64,000 bases of DNA. Origin: a virus. The position numbers and the translations under genes are program-made. The notes beneath the pieces were generated by a model that saw nothing but the letters and a program-made list of their open reading frames with translations, had not been told where the DNA came from and ran no database searches. Of this stretch, positions 52,601 to 59,519 are shown one piece after another; positions within the stretch are counted from its first letter, which is position 1, and each line of letters starts with the position of its first letter. The stretch spans positions 1 to 64,000 of IMG/VR virus record IMGVR_UViG_3300043395_000558; one strand, written 5' to 3'.

Positions 52601-52646
52601 CGCCAAGAGTTTCTACTCGATCACCGATAGAACCAGACCCCGCTGA
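43692..52646 (+). CDS. Giant polyvalent internal virion protein (2984 aa)
   Basis: The longest gene of the window. The N-terminus (PKYYQLPNGAYYEAPDELSP) is followed by Gly/Ala-rich membrane-like segments (about 110-160) and very long charged coiled coils (290-1900). Residues 2008-2012 are HEAVH in DIIHEAVHAVT, a zincin protease signature. Residues about 2635-2760 (NTLVPFFNAQIQGLDVLYRS, then AYAAMMQDDEDYKKAKPEER) look like the LPD38 domain of large polyvalent proteins. Such proteins are carried in the virion and ejected with the DNA. Overlaps a convergent gene by 26 bases at its end. Confidence 0.85.
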   Translation: MPKYYQLPNGAYYEAPDELSPGEAYKQAFRDYPEAFGGPAQKGPESGFLPAAKAGISSLTSDIAALAGRTGLMDEAAAEKKIQAEEEYRKRIFKPTQTWGEAPVTKGLELLGGSLPYMAAPLVAGVAGAATPIAGAGAAATGLASLAQFAGSNLSRQIDEGTRLGQTDIGAAFGAAVPQAALDVLSFKMAPGIRQIFAAAGKEVPEKAAEQIAKQGTMRTLRDYGIATGKAMGAEGITEAGQQFFERLQAGLNLTDAKARDEYWDSLVGGAVLGGALAPAGRYVERGQIAQRQAQEQRDLEAKKAAEEAKLAAAEAEQLKAYRQTPEYLTDIQQRYATLVEQEQALIAKTKIKPEGTDPASMKIAEEEKRAARKELADFKSSDDYQKTLAEFIEAKPLLKQIDQKRKATEAVFGQQDLYTPEDTSPAAQALSLQAQIDDLKKQQAKKGLTLAEQQPFQNRINALEEQLYGKEGKEGMVPSMPEYTEAKRQLDEMIKRAGEGLTAATTTADLQRNTDNLQRLEKAKADLEKLRPLIQTPTAQPSLAQLRDQVDAAQQKGDTKALQRLTPMLAEAEKTPELPFATGYESENQLAAEIAQGREDATRRREVVEAETNALLRIGQRPLTPFALGRREATLREARETLRAATKPTGRTVSKGTAYQVVDGKLGAATEVSKIVRRNEQDWDAFGKDLQERDFRTVGERERFRQELKDKLKELEADYSQFTEPSPALQKLHQTYVDAIKKTLADVEKKLALTSQAKGDVESMIMTASDERVADLIDRLLGPATARTAEEKTQRPLEGMQPSLFDVEAQKKIAAGALETRLPQKAESQARGELPIEQAQRLMEEAQSLRALITDYSNKIQRAGRPTKPEKIAELADLKKLRDDAKDLLEITQNQYERLVQMQTPAYAATEAAPTTADLFGGLEEARSEQNRIQDNLDRLYGERDKLRSDLQRRGQMGATPQLQALVDQYSKDTPRLRQVEDEIAQQEAELERVSGKTSARFDEFIQAREAERGEAEDKRTRTLPGFERRAGVRPVDEQQLRDARTELVALQNTGEELRKVQASQDKDPTRYLRQLAIQKNEQYEAFLTQADDPIIQTWPIEKLTLMKRKYPKRIDPTQRDVEYFDALRKQVKYLENIMRGGKRRDVEQAVQDNLAKQDQARARIAELESRQRAYEQQEAVRTGAAPGEAEAQRLIEGAGYRTPSGATRKAPKKLASWGITAITKKNATPVAPAKVAATSNVLRQYQKETEEATTAGAAKQESLQKKLAKATKNLENLNNVLNQVYPESVATATEEEITNLLAAGMTPEQLADMRDMGKVYLKLKNSVAGNTVADVIARLEAEKERLSGQLGRFTGRRGSVAEEKENKKVSQTIQEQLQDLTKTIRDLSAQPKSKDPWTAAFNALIQETNAKALITSQNVGYESLALQGAKNRLDAFEKAAQDALVAVDAEPDSPSKAMRLANAREKLDRITRRLPINDNAYNATLDAYNKAVDEFDGYQAAYQTARIEQLSLLQAYGNDVKKAIDAEVANIQALTPQLEAQAKENADRAAELKKANQALAKAKIEERKKAAEVVPPQTAGLTYSANERRALQRIREGLGLPGTRYETDTTSELVTKTKAAIRQTLTLEQAKLDKAREADDVAKVQEQTLKVQELQKAFESVQDLGERVVTPVGEGAEERVVEREESGVLPGTRLPRRRVGPVARVGTQPPGQMLSGTAESREAISKGNRPMQTGTQRLTAADMNQQNATSVSLAVLQQQRDAATGDRKTQLDAAFKAATDGMTEAQINDKIKEGNDLIKVPGAATVVAARENVRAANEELKAAEAERRAATTPAAKEIAQDTVDAAQAKLDRAYAKLEAAQNAVAVGIEPNVTPKDAVQKAFDEAAERELRQKTDKTRATQASEDIYGEDVAMEYTTATRTESNAATQEAIKDGRFMEAVERLAVDSDNPLIRETANDIRRLLMRTKVVIDPELTVNGKPVPAAYDPVTNTVKFRSEAITDEDIIHEAVHAVTLQVLRTPDGKLTPQQRNAKRELMAIYKKAAERGDLRKEYGITDVEEFVSEMQSNSEFRAAVDKQPWYKRFWHALTRLWSNKPIEKISAQASDLIKQLYLPSTNVLEGKQVASIFRREAPVQSSLVATDQPGKLATLRGNLFGLSGRVQYIDRLAAADAGIVAAEGAGKLSSTEAFNAQYFMRMGDKVTQAAGQFITSGPVRIVADKRSTGVEYRYESTDGPTLLRMTEHLERGAKAANMSPQEAEVMLTTLIAGQRANSLVNGWERLQSDNPAAAKAEYANAQARMRANPKLAEAMEAAMQEYKSYNEGLLNFAAQCGYLSKDEVARLNKLPYVPFYRVEDGKVQLNVLGERPITIGNLKDSPDLQQFLGDNKKIMPILTSAVQNTFMLTRASMRNKSAMETSNALFKAGFVSKMGKGPGLANPSTVHYKIDGADHFATIDADTFGIPAELIVRGMEGIKTIVPDVVKMLGIPASVLRKFITRSPAYVVRQLIREPVNAFIVSGVDGVPVANALRQMANMRAGRSPEELALMRGLVVSSNIYTGDEADMQKFLNDVAAGRSGWDKFLGKLDTMALQADSATRAIIYQDSIKKGFSEAQAQFRAMESQNFGRRGLSPSMQIMNTLVPFFNAQIQGLDVLYRSLRGRMPYSEQLEIQRKIVARGALLFVGSMAYAAMMQDDEDYKKAKPEERYANFFVHIPGVKDPLKLPVPFEVGLLFMGLPQALVDTAAGDTKASEAVKALGKLLLNSAPSVIPAAPKPILEAFYGQTQFGPIESEREKKLEAEVRFRPQTTELAKTLGGFTGAVGISPLMLEHFVRGYTGGLGVALMSTLNPLLRSSEEGAKVPLGAAKQPFIGGLFQTSEGRFFIDRAYERMDEIVQAQQTYKDYIKRGMPDRAAAYAKEHSELLMSEKMAGKFRQKMGELFEQERAIAANRRLSEDEKERQIDQLKQLENTYAKSFYSITDRTRPR

Positions 52647-52809
52647 GGCGGTTCTTGATGGCCGGGTAGGCTTTGGCGTTGAAGATGCGATGGCGTAGGG
52701 CTTCGTTGAGCCCGGCCTTGCGCACCTTCTCCACGTCGAGGCAGGGGACGAAGAACCCCTGCCCCTTCTCAACCAACTGCCACGGGAATAACCGGCTGGA
52801 GTACGGCAT
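52621..52809 (-). CDS. Small conserved phage protein (62 aa)
   Basis: MPYSSRLFPWQLVEKGQGFF, then CLDVEKVRKAGLNEAL and a LSGVWFYR end: a compact fold of a kind found in replication regions of phages. Its start lies inside the end of the primase gene (41-base overlap) and its last 26 bases overlap the end of the giant plus-strand gene. No strong ribosome site. Confidence 0.65.
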   Translation of the reverse strand: MPYSSRLFPWQLVEKGQGFFVPCLDVEKVRKAGLNEALRHRIFNAKAYPAIKNRLSGVWFYR

Positions 52810-55741
52810 CTTCTAAGGTGTGTATGTGTCGGCTGATCTTGATCGCCGCCACGCGCATCGGCGGCCCCTCGGTCTTGGACATCATATCCTTCTTGGAGAT
52901 GAACGTCACCGTGAACAGCTTGGCAATATCCGATTTGAAGTTGGTGTAGCTGAAGCTCATGTTGGAGCAGAACATCCGCATGAGCCGCTCCTCGATGTAG
53001 AAGTCCACGCCACCCTCGGTCACGCCATGCTCGACTCGGCCCATCACCTCTGCGCGTGTGGTCTGTTTGCCGATCGTTGTGCCGTCGCTGAACATAGCTG
53101 CGGGGCTGGCCTTCTCGCCGTACTTGATGACGACAAACTTGCCCTGGTACTCCTGGATGTAGGCGTTGAGCACGTCCTCAGCGGAGCGCTTGCCGCCCTT
53201 GATACAGGCGCGTAGGGTGATGATCTGACGCTTGTACGCCTCGATGATTTCCTGCACCGGGATCGTCGCAATCCCTGCCCGGTTGAACAGGATACACGCC
53301 GCCACAACGCAACCCACCGTGGCCATCCAATAGCGCTCATCGCTGGCAGCACCGAACTCGTCATACATCCGGGCAACGCACTCGTTGGTCAGTTCTTTGA
53401 TCTCCTCGCGGTGATCCACCAGGTACTGGGCGTAGATGTTGCCAGCCAGCCCATAGTTGCTATGCAGGGACTTGATGAGGTTGATCTCGTCTTGGCTCCA
53501 CTCCAGCTTTTGGTCCATGGCAAACTCGATCAGGCGTCGCAGCTCACCCTCAGACGCATGGTCCCGGGCACCGGCCAGATAGTCCATAGCCCCACGGTTT
53601 GACGACATGATGGCCAGCGCAGCCCAAATAGACAGGTTTAGCCGCTCGCGGTTGGTGCCCGCCTCCATGCGCTCTTTGCCGCGCCCTTCGCTCATACTGA
53701 ACAGGAACGCCGGGAACCACTCGAAGTCCTTGCGGTTGTTGGTCGTGATCTCGTCGGTGATGAGTGGCATGCTACGCAGTAGGCCCAGGCGCTGCTGCAT
53801 GGCCACAGCAGACGTCCCAGCCCCTGTGCGGTAGTGCACCGGGTGACCCCAGATTGACGCCCCTGCATCGAGCGATAGGGATTTACCCGTACCTGACTCG
53901 GACGAGGCAACGTGTACTGTACATCCAAACAGCCCTGTGAATCCCATCAGTGGTGAGGCAGCGCTTGCCATCATGACGGCCAGCTGATCCCACATCTTGC
54001 GGCGCACCAGCATGTCTACCACCTTGCGCCAGTTCTCCATCGAGCCCGTGGGCTGGGTGTTGCTGACGATGTTGGCCAGCTCCGACATGGGCACCATGAC
54101 CGGCTGGGCGTTGGGGCTGTAGATTTTGCCCGCGTAGACAAACGTGTGGTCGTCTTGCCAGCCGAAGCTGGACGGTACTTTGATCGGGGTTTTCTCTGAG
54201 GACATTTTCTCTACGCAGGCGCGGATGTATTCGTGGAAGTTCTTGTCGTTGCCGGTGCCAAACGCCGCCATGACGTTCTGGCTAGCCAGTTGCTTGATCG
54301 TGTCGTCCTTGGTAGCCAGTGCCCGCTGTGGCAGCAGCACCTCACCCATCTTGCCGTTGCGTACCACGCAGAAATGCACCTCGTGTACGCCGTTGTTATT
54401 CAGAATATCCACGGGGAAGATGTCATGTGCACACAAAAGTATCTGTTTCGTGACGGGGTTGCCGTCGTCACCGACCTCGCTGCGCTCCATGAACACGCCG
54501 CCGTGGCGGCCATACGCATACCCGTGGGGTGGTTCCGGGCGCATGATCTTGATGGGTGGCTCATCTGATGAGCCTGGGTCTACCTTGATCTCCGTCTCGG
54601 CGGTCACGACCGCTGTCTCGCGTCCCCAGATCAGGGGGTTGGTGATTTTGCCCCAGTGCGGACACTTGCGGCAGATGCCAGGGTTGATGTCGTCCATGGC
54701 GTTGCAAGAATACGGGCCCTTGATCTCGTCGAGCTTCTTGTGCATGCGCTCGCGGTCGTAGGGGTGCATCTCGCTCAACCAGATCGTTGCCTTGTCGGCC
54801 TCCTCGCAGACCTTGGCCCAGCTCAGTACACCGCGCCACAGCGGCTCCATGCCGTCGTCAGATGCGTTCTCGATGTAATGCGCAAGCTGGCCGCAGCCGG
54901 TTCCGTCACGCGTTTTGAGCACGATCTTTTTGAACTTGGTCACGCTGTTTTCAAACAGTTTGACGGCGGCAGAAGAAGAGACACTGGTCGGCCTCTGCCC
55001 CGGGAGGGCCAGGGCCGTGGGGGCGGGCTTCTTTACAAAATCTTTACCTATGCCATTGGCCACCAGGACGGCCTCGATGTCGGCTACCTGGAAGCGGTCG
55101 CCCTCGGAGAGGAAGCGTACCTGGGTTTCCTCCCGCACCTTCTTGCCGTTCTTGACCCCGGTGTTGACCGTGTCTGGCACACGCAGAACCCGTGACGCAT
55201 CGCTGGTGATGGCCATGTCGATGTCCAGGTCGTACTTGACGCACAGCTCCTTGAAGCGCCTAGCCAGGGGGTACCACTCCTCCCTGAACAGCATCTGGTC
55301 CAGCGGCCAGTATGCGTGTAGCCCGCCGCCTGAATGCACGAGCCAAGGGTCGCCCAGGGCGGATAACCCCGTGTCCTCACAGAACTTCTGCAACGTCTGC
55401 GCCGCAACCTTGGCGCTGGCGTAGGCCTTGCGCTTGACGACCAGCTCCCCGCTTTCCTCGTCCACCACGGACGGCAAGTCTTTGGGGTGGTTGCAGTCTA
55501 TGTCCACGGCCAGCACTTGGCTGGCGTGCATGTTGTCCTTGGTCCGGTCTTCGCTGGTACCAAAGGTGCCCAGGGCAAAGAAAACATCCAGCCCGTCCTT
55601 CTTCCACTTGTCAATCGTAGGTTGCAGTTCCTCCAGCGTCTCCTTGTAGACGTGTTCTTTTTTTCTTGTCAGTTCTACCGCGCAGTAATAGCCATTACCC
55701 GGCGACGGCAAAACCGCCGCTAGCATTTCGAGCGGGGTCAT
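52769..55741 (-). CDS. Primase-helicase (AEP-like plus DUF927-type ATPase)
   Basis: 990 residues. An archaeo-eukaryotic-primase-like module: D80 and D82 in VLAVDIDCN and H142 in HSGGGLHAYW. A zinc cluster follows with C346, C357, C360 and H362. The C-terminal ATPase has Walker A SSESGTGKS (613-621, K620) and Walker B LITDEI (D663, E664), as in DUF927-type helicases. It should make primers and unwind DNA at the phage fork. First large gene of the replication block next to SSB and DNA polymerase. Confidence 0.88.
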   Translation of the reverse strand: MTPLEMLAAVLPSPGNGYYCAVELTRKKEHVYKETLEELQPTIDKWKKDGLDVFFALGTFGTSEDRTKDNMHASQVLAVDIDCNHPKDLPSVVDEESGELVVKRKAYASAKVAAQTLQKFCEDTGLSALGDPWLVHSGGGLHAYWPLDQMLFREEWYPLARRFKELCVKYDLDIDMAITSDASRVLRVPDTVNTGVKNGKKVREETQVRFLSEGDRFQVADIEAVLVANGIGKDFVKKPAPTALALPGQRPTSVSSSAAVKLFENSVTKFKKIVLKTRDGTGCGQLAHYIENASDDGMEPLWRGVLSWAKVCEEADKATIWLSEMHPYDRERMHKKLDEIKGPYSCNAMDDINPGICRKCPHWGKITNPLIWGRETAVVTAETEIKVDPGSSDEPPIKIMRPEPPHGYAYGRHGGVFMERSEVGDDGNPVTKQILLCAHDIFPVDILNNNGVHEVHFCVVRNGKMGEVLLPQRALATKDDTIKQLASQNVMAAFGTGNDKNFHEYIRACVEKMSSEKTPIKVPSSFGWQDDHTFVYAGKIYSPNAQPVMVPMSELANIVSNTQPTGSMENWRKVVDMLVRRKMWDQLAVMMASAASPLMGFTGLFGCTVHVASSESGTGKSLSLDAGASIWGHPVHYRTGAGTSAVAMQQRLGLLRSMPLITDEITTNNRKDFEWFPAFLFSMSEGRGKERMEAGTNRERLNLSIWAALAIMSSNRGAMDYLAGARDHASEGELRRLIEFAMDQKLEWSQDEINLIKSLHSNYGLAGNIYAQYLVDHREEIKELTNECVARMYDEFGAASDERYWMATVGCVVAACILFNRAGIATIPVQEIIEAYKRQIITLRACIKGGKRSAEDVLNAYIQEYQGKFVVIKYGEKASPAAMFSDGTTIGKQTTRAEVMGRVEHGVTEGGVDFYIEERLMRMFCSNMSFSYTNFKSDIAKLFTVTFISKKDMMSKTEGPPMRVAAIKISRHIHTLEDAVLQPVIPVAVG

Positions 55742-55761
55742 GGGGGTCCTTCGGGAATGGG

Positions 55762-55956
55762 TTACAGGGGCAGTTCGAGCTGGCGGGGATCGGGCGTGTT
55801 GGCGGTCTGGTTTTCTTTACCTTGGGTGTAGTAGTTGAGGCGGCGCATCAGCTCCAGGCTGTGTGCGTAGTCAAGGATGGAGTTAGCAGCCAGTCGGTCA
55901 GCACAGGCGCTGATCAGTTCTCCGTTTGTCAGGGTTCGAGGTTGAGTTCCTTGCAT
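55762..55956 (-). CDS. Hypothetical small protein (64 aa)
   Basis: Leader GGAGAAAAGT before the ATG. Helical start (TNGELISACADRLAANSILD) and a PDPRQLELPL end. Overlaps the end of the Cro-like regulator gene by 28 bases. No family recognised. Confidence 0.65.
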   Translation of the reverse strand: MQGTQPRTLTNGELISACADRLAANSILDYAHSLELMRRLNYYTQGKENQTANTPDPRQLELPL

Positions 55957-56207
55957 ACTTTTCTCCAGGCGTCTTCTGCGTTATGTGATGATTGAAGAAT
56001 CTTGAGCATCCACTCGGCGCGGTCACGATACGCCGGGAAAATGTCTTTGCCCAAGAACCAGTTGTACACGGTCTGGCGGGTAACCCCCAGAGCCTTTGCT
56101 ATGCGCACGACCGAGAAGTCGTGGTAAATCGCCCAGCGACCGAGTTGGTTGCCGAGTGACTTCGGTGTTTCACCGATCTTGTCGATGATGTCTTGTGAGT
56201 AGGGCAT
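55929..56207 (-). CDS. Cro/CI-like helix-turn-helix protein
   Basis: About 92 residues from the ATG at 56207; a GTG at 56264 behind GGAGGCAG would add 19. The HTH is clear: FSVVRIAKALGVTRQTVYNW, with helix 3 (RQTVYNWFLG) as the DNA reader, followed by RDRAEWMLKILQ. Probably controls replication or early genes. Start uncertain because the ribosome site before 56207 is weak. Confidence 0.75.
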   Translation of the reverse strand: MPYSQDIIDKIGETPKSLGNQLGRWAIYHDFSVVRIAKALGVTRQTVYNWFLGKDIFPAYRDRAEWMLKILQSSHNAEDAWRKVCKELNLEP

Positions 56208-56298
56208 GATAGGTAGGTGGGGGTACTCGCTGCGTCTGTTCTGGATATGCCCTTTAGACAGCACCTGCCTCCAGCATCCGCTTTCCCCCCGATTCTCC

Positions 56299-57261
56299 TT
56301 ACTCGTCGTCCCAGTCGCTCACGATGTCAGCGAGCTTGGACTTCTTGGCGGGCACAGCGGTAGCCTTGACAGCTTCCTTGCGCACCTCCGGCTCGTCGTC
56401 AGCATCGGCGGCGGGCGCGGTCTTGGGGGCCTTCGCCGCCTTGGGGGCGGGTGCTTCCTCGTCGTCCTCGACCACCGGGGCCTTGGGTGCCGGTGCCTTA
56501 CCCGGGATAGCCAGGGCAGGTGCAGCCTTCACGCCATCAGCCTGGGCCACCGTCATGACGATAGCTTTCTTGGCGTCTTCCGAGTCGCCCTGGCTGACCA
56601 CCGTGGGGTACTCGTCGTCAGTCAACCAACGCACAGGTGCGAAGAACAACTTGGGGCTCTCGGCCTTGGTGTCGAACTTCATGCGGGTGACGATCTGCTC
56701 GGGGTTAACCGGCGGGTTCTGCGCGGCCAGGAATCTGGCAAACGCTTGCAGGGGGCGCTTGTCGCCGTCCTCTTTCCCGAACACACTCGTTGCAGGCAGC
56801 GTGAGCTGGAGCACATCACCGTCCATGTTGTTGGCCAGCACAACGGCCAGACGCTGTTGGAAGCGGCAGGCACGGCTGTTACCCATACCCGATCCGGCCT
56901 CGTTCTGAGGGCAGCCCATGCACGTGCGGTGCTGCGGGTCTTTGATCGAAGCGTCGGGCTTCTCGCCGTCGTTGCTCCAGCAGTCAGGGCGCACAATCTT
57001 GTCGGCATCATATGACCCGGCGTAGAAGATGCGGCTGACCTTGGGGGCAGCGCGGACGATGACAACGTCCAGATGGCGGTCGTCGATAGAAGCGACTTCC
57101 TTGCCGCCAGCTACCAGACGGAACACGCCGCCTTTGATGGAGATGCGCTTGGTGCTGACACCAGAGCCGCCACCCGTCAGGGCCTTGGCGGTATCAGACA
57201 GCTCGTTGTTGCGAGCGAAAGCGGGAACATTGGATGACGAAAAAAGCGTTACGTTGCTCAT
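56299..57261 (-). CDS. Single-stranded DNA-binding protein
   Basis: 320 residues. Residues about 35-220 form an OB-fold-like core. C94, C114, C117 and C132 (PDCWSND, RTCMGCPQN, RACRF) form a probable zinc site as in T4 gp32. The C-terminal 90 residues are flexible and Pro/Ala-rich and end in the acidic DIVSDWDDE tail that SSBs use to recruit partners. Placed between primase and polymerase genes. The SSB call rests on tail, zinc site and context. Confidence 0.75.
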   Translation of the reverse strand: MSNVTLFSSSNVPAFARNNELSDTAKALTGGGSGVSTKRISIKGGVFRLVAGGKEVASIDDRHLDVVIVRAAPKVSRIFYAGSYDADKIVRPDCWSNDGEKPDASIKDPQHRTCMGCPQNEAGSGMGNSRACRFQQRLAVVLANNMDGDVLQLTLPATSVFGKEDGDKRPLQAFARFLAAQNPPVNPEQIVTRMKFDTKAESPKLFFAPVRWLTDDEYPTVVSQGDSEDAKKAIVMTVAQADGVKAAPALAIPGKAPAPKAPVVEDDEEAPAPKAAKAPKTAPAADADDEPEVRKEAVKATAVPAKKSKLADIVSDWDDE

Positions 57262-57268
57262 GGTTGAT

Positions 57269-57685
57269 TTACTTTCTTGCTTTGGTTACACGAATGTCGA
57301 ACCCGGTGACCGAGTTCAGTCCCGGCGGTACAACGCCGGGGTTCTCCTCCAGAAACTGCGCCATGTTGGTTTGGGCGATGCGCTTCTCCAGCAGGTCAAC
57401 GACTTGATGCTCAAGCACGAATGCTTTGAACGAGTCCCAGTCCTGGGTGTTGTAGCGCGTCGTCTTCATCAACGACACAGTACCGAAGGAGGTCTTTACC
57501 GATGTCAGCCCAAGGGCTTTCATCTGGTCCTTGATGGCCATGCGGATCTCTTCCCGCTGCTCTTCTAGATCAGCGAGTTGCTTGTCGAGCAGCTCCTGCC
57601 GGGCCTTAATCTTAGCGTGGATAGCGACCAGCTTGTCGAGCGGGATTGCTTCCACCGCCGGTGCTTCTTCAATGTCTTCAGTCAC
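57269..57685 (-). CDS. Coiled-coil protein, possibly Gam-like
   Basis: 138 residues from a GTG with AGGAGAAAGTAA. The plan is a coiled coil (residues 15-55, KIKARQELLDKQLADLEEQR), SVKTSFGTVSLMKTTRYNT, and LLEKRIAQTNMAQFLEENPG with a PPGLNSVTGF end. This resembles Mu Gam-type proteins that bind DNA ends and block host exonuclease; homology is from memory. Directly upstream of the SSB gene. Confidence 0.6.
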   Translation of the reverse strand: MTEDIEEAPAVEAIPLDKLVAIHAKIKARQELLDKQLADLEEQREEIRMAIKDQMKALGLTSVKTSFGTVSLMKTTRYNTQDWDSFKAFVLEHQVVDLLEKRIAQTNMAQFLEENPGVVPPGLNSVTGFDIRVTKARK

Positions 57686-57730
57686 TTACTTTCTCCTATG
57701 TTGTTTGTCTAGCGTTTGACAGTTTACCTG

Positions 57731-57759
57731 ATTTCAAATTGCCTGCAACCCCCTTTCAA
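57731..57759 (-). promoter_or_regulatory. Candidate promoter for the SSB operon
   Basis: On the minus strand TTGAAA (57759-57754) and TGAAAT (57736-57731) lie 17 bases apart, about 45 bases before the GTG at 57685. Five and four of six matches. The -35 overlaps the helicase stop codon. Confidence 0.35.
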
Positions 57760-59315
57760 GAATTTATTTCAAGTGCAAACATCTCGGTCAGCAGCGTGTT
57801 GTCGCTGACCTTGGCGCTCAGGGCCTTGAACATTTTCTTCTCAACTGGCGAGCCCTGAATATGGATAACTGTTACTTTATCGCTACTCTGTCCCTTGCGA
57901 TCCGCACGAGCGATAGCCTGGATGTATTGCTCAACGCTCATCAATGGGCCGTAGAACACCACCGTGTCGGCAGCAGTTAGGGTAATCCCGTGGGCGGTAG
58001 CTTGCGGTTGCATCACCAGGACCCGGGGCTCGGCGTCAGTCTGGAATCGGTGGATGATGTCAGCGCGTTTGTTCGCTGTCACACCGCCGTGAATACATTC
58101 GTTTGCAATACCCTTGGATGACAGGTGCGTCTGGATGGTGTCGATGGTTGAGCGGAACAACGCGAAGATGATGACCTTGCGCTGCGTCTCTTCGAGTATC
58201 TCCTCCAGCACACCCAGACGCGGCGCTGAGTCGAACTCCACCACCTCCTTGGCGTCGGTGTATGCGGCTCCACAGCTGATCTGCAAGAGCTTCGAGAGGC
58301 TAGCAGCGGCATTGACCGCTGTGATGGTCTCCCCTGCGGCTTGCACCAGCATCTGTTCTTTCAAGAGGTTGTAGTACTTGGTCTGCTGCGGAGTCAGCGG
58401 CACCTCACGGGTGAGCGTCATCACAGGCGGCAAGTCCAGGCATTGGTCCTTGGAGTAGCGGATCGCTGGTTGCAGTGCGTTGAACACCTTGTCCTTGGCG
58501 TCAGGTCGTGGTGCCCACTTGTACATGGTGATCTTGTTCATCACCGCATCACGCCAGCCAGTGAAGAACATCGGCACACCGTCCGGGTTCACGAGCTTGG
58601 CTAGACCAAACGCATCAGCGGGTGACTGCGATGCTGGAGTACCCGTCATCATCCACAGGTGGGTCTGCGGTCCGATGATTGACTTCAACGTCTTCCACCG
58701 CTTGGTGGTGCTCGTCTTGTAGGCGTTGGCTTCATCGACGATAACCAGATCAAACCGGCCATCGTTCTTGATCTCATCTGCAATCAGGTTTAGCCCGTCG
58801 TAGTTGCAGATCACGAAGTCATAGTCTTGCTGAATCATCTCGATGCGGCGTGATGCCTTGGGATGATGCGCCACGATTGCTGATCGGTGGATGATGCTGT
58901 TGTTCAAGTCGCTCAACCACGCAGACTGCATGATCGATAGTGGGCACAGGATCAACACACGCCGCACAAAGCCAAGCGTCATCAGGTAGTCAGCAGCCCA
59001 GAGAGCCGCCAGCGTCTTGCCAGTACCGGGGTCGTTGAAGCAGAACGCCTTCTTGTGCATCGTCAGGAACGATGCCGTCTCGATCTGGTGCGCCATAGGC
59101 TTGTATCGCCCGGGCCACTTATAGCGTCGGGTGATCGGGGATTGGATGTCTTTGACGCCGAGGTTCTTCAGAACTCTTGACTCATCCAGCCCCCAGTAAA
59201 CCGCTACCTTGTATGTGTCTCCTTCTTGCTCAATGATCTTGTGCTTTGGAATGATGCTGTACTTCTCAGGGTTGCGCGTTCTGAAGACGAGCGCTTTGTC
59301 GTCAATAATTTCCAT
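57756..59315 (-). CDS. SNF2-type superfamily 2 helicase
   Basis: 519 residues from the ATG at 59315 (GGAGAAGTGAC before it). Motif I NDPGTGKT with K100, motif II VDEAN (D194-E195-A196-N197, Asn in place of the usual His), motif III MMTGTPA, and motif VI QAIARADRKGQ. SNF2 proteins translocate on duplex DNA; phage members act in replication, recombination or transcription switching. Lies between SSB and nuclease genes. Confidence 0.88.
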   Translation of the reverse strand: MEIIDDKALVFRTRNPEKYSIIPKHKIIEQEGDTYKVAVYWGLDESRVLKNLGVKDIQSPITRRYKWPGRYKPMAHQIETASFLTMHKKAFCFNDPGTGKTLAALWAADYLMTLGFVRRVLILCPLSIMQSAWLSDLNNSIIHRSAIVAHHPKASRRIEMIQQDYDFVICNYDGLNLIADEIKNDGRFDLVIVDEANAYKTSTTKRWKTLKSIIGPQTHLWMMTGTPASQSPADAFGLAKLVNPDGVPMFFTGWRDAVMNKITMYKWAPRPDAKDKVFNALQPAIRYSKDQCLDLPPVMTLTREVPLTPQQTKYYNLLKEQMLVQAAGETITAVNAAASLSKLLQISCGAAYTDAKEVVEFDSAPRLGVLEEILEETQRKVIIFALFRSTIDTIQTHLSSKGIANECIHGGVTANKRADIIHRFQTDAEPRVLVMQPQATAHGITLTAADTVVFYGPLMSVEQYIQAIARADRKGQSSDKVTVIHIQGSPVEKKMFKALSAKVSDNTLLTEMFALEINS

Positions 59316-59316
59316 G

Positions 59317-59502
59317 TCACTTCTCCAGCAGTTTCGTCGTGTGCAGTGTGTACTGCCGCGAGCCGTGCTCTTGAAGCATGGCCAGCACACGCTCGGCTTC
59401 TCTCTTGTTGGTGTAGGCGTGTTCCATCACGCCGCTGCTGCTGTGGTCGTAGTACTCCCACGCAATCACATAAACATACACATCTAACTCGATAATTTCC
59501 AT
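59317..59502 (-). CDS. Hypothetical protein (61 aa)
   Basis: Standard leader GGAGAAAGCAA before the ATG. Beta-rich start (MEIIELDVYVYVIAWEYYDH) and a helical middle (NKREAERVLAMLQEHGSRQY). No family recognised; the gene ends one base before the helicase start. Confidence 0.7.
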   Translation of the reverse strand: MEIIELDVYVYVIAWEYYDHSSSGVMEHAYTNKREAERVLAMLQEHGSRQYTLHTTKLLEK

Positions 59503-59519
59503 TTGCTTTCTCCATAGTT

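Noticed and set aside
55929-56207. Cro-like protein as evidence of lysogeny
   Set aside because: A single HTH regulator without integrase, repressor pair or attachment site does not make a lysogeny module.
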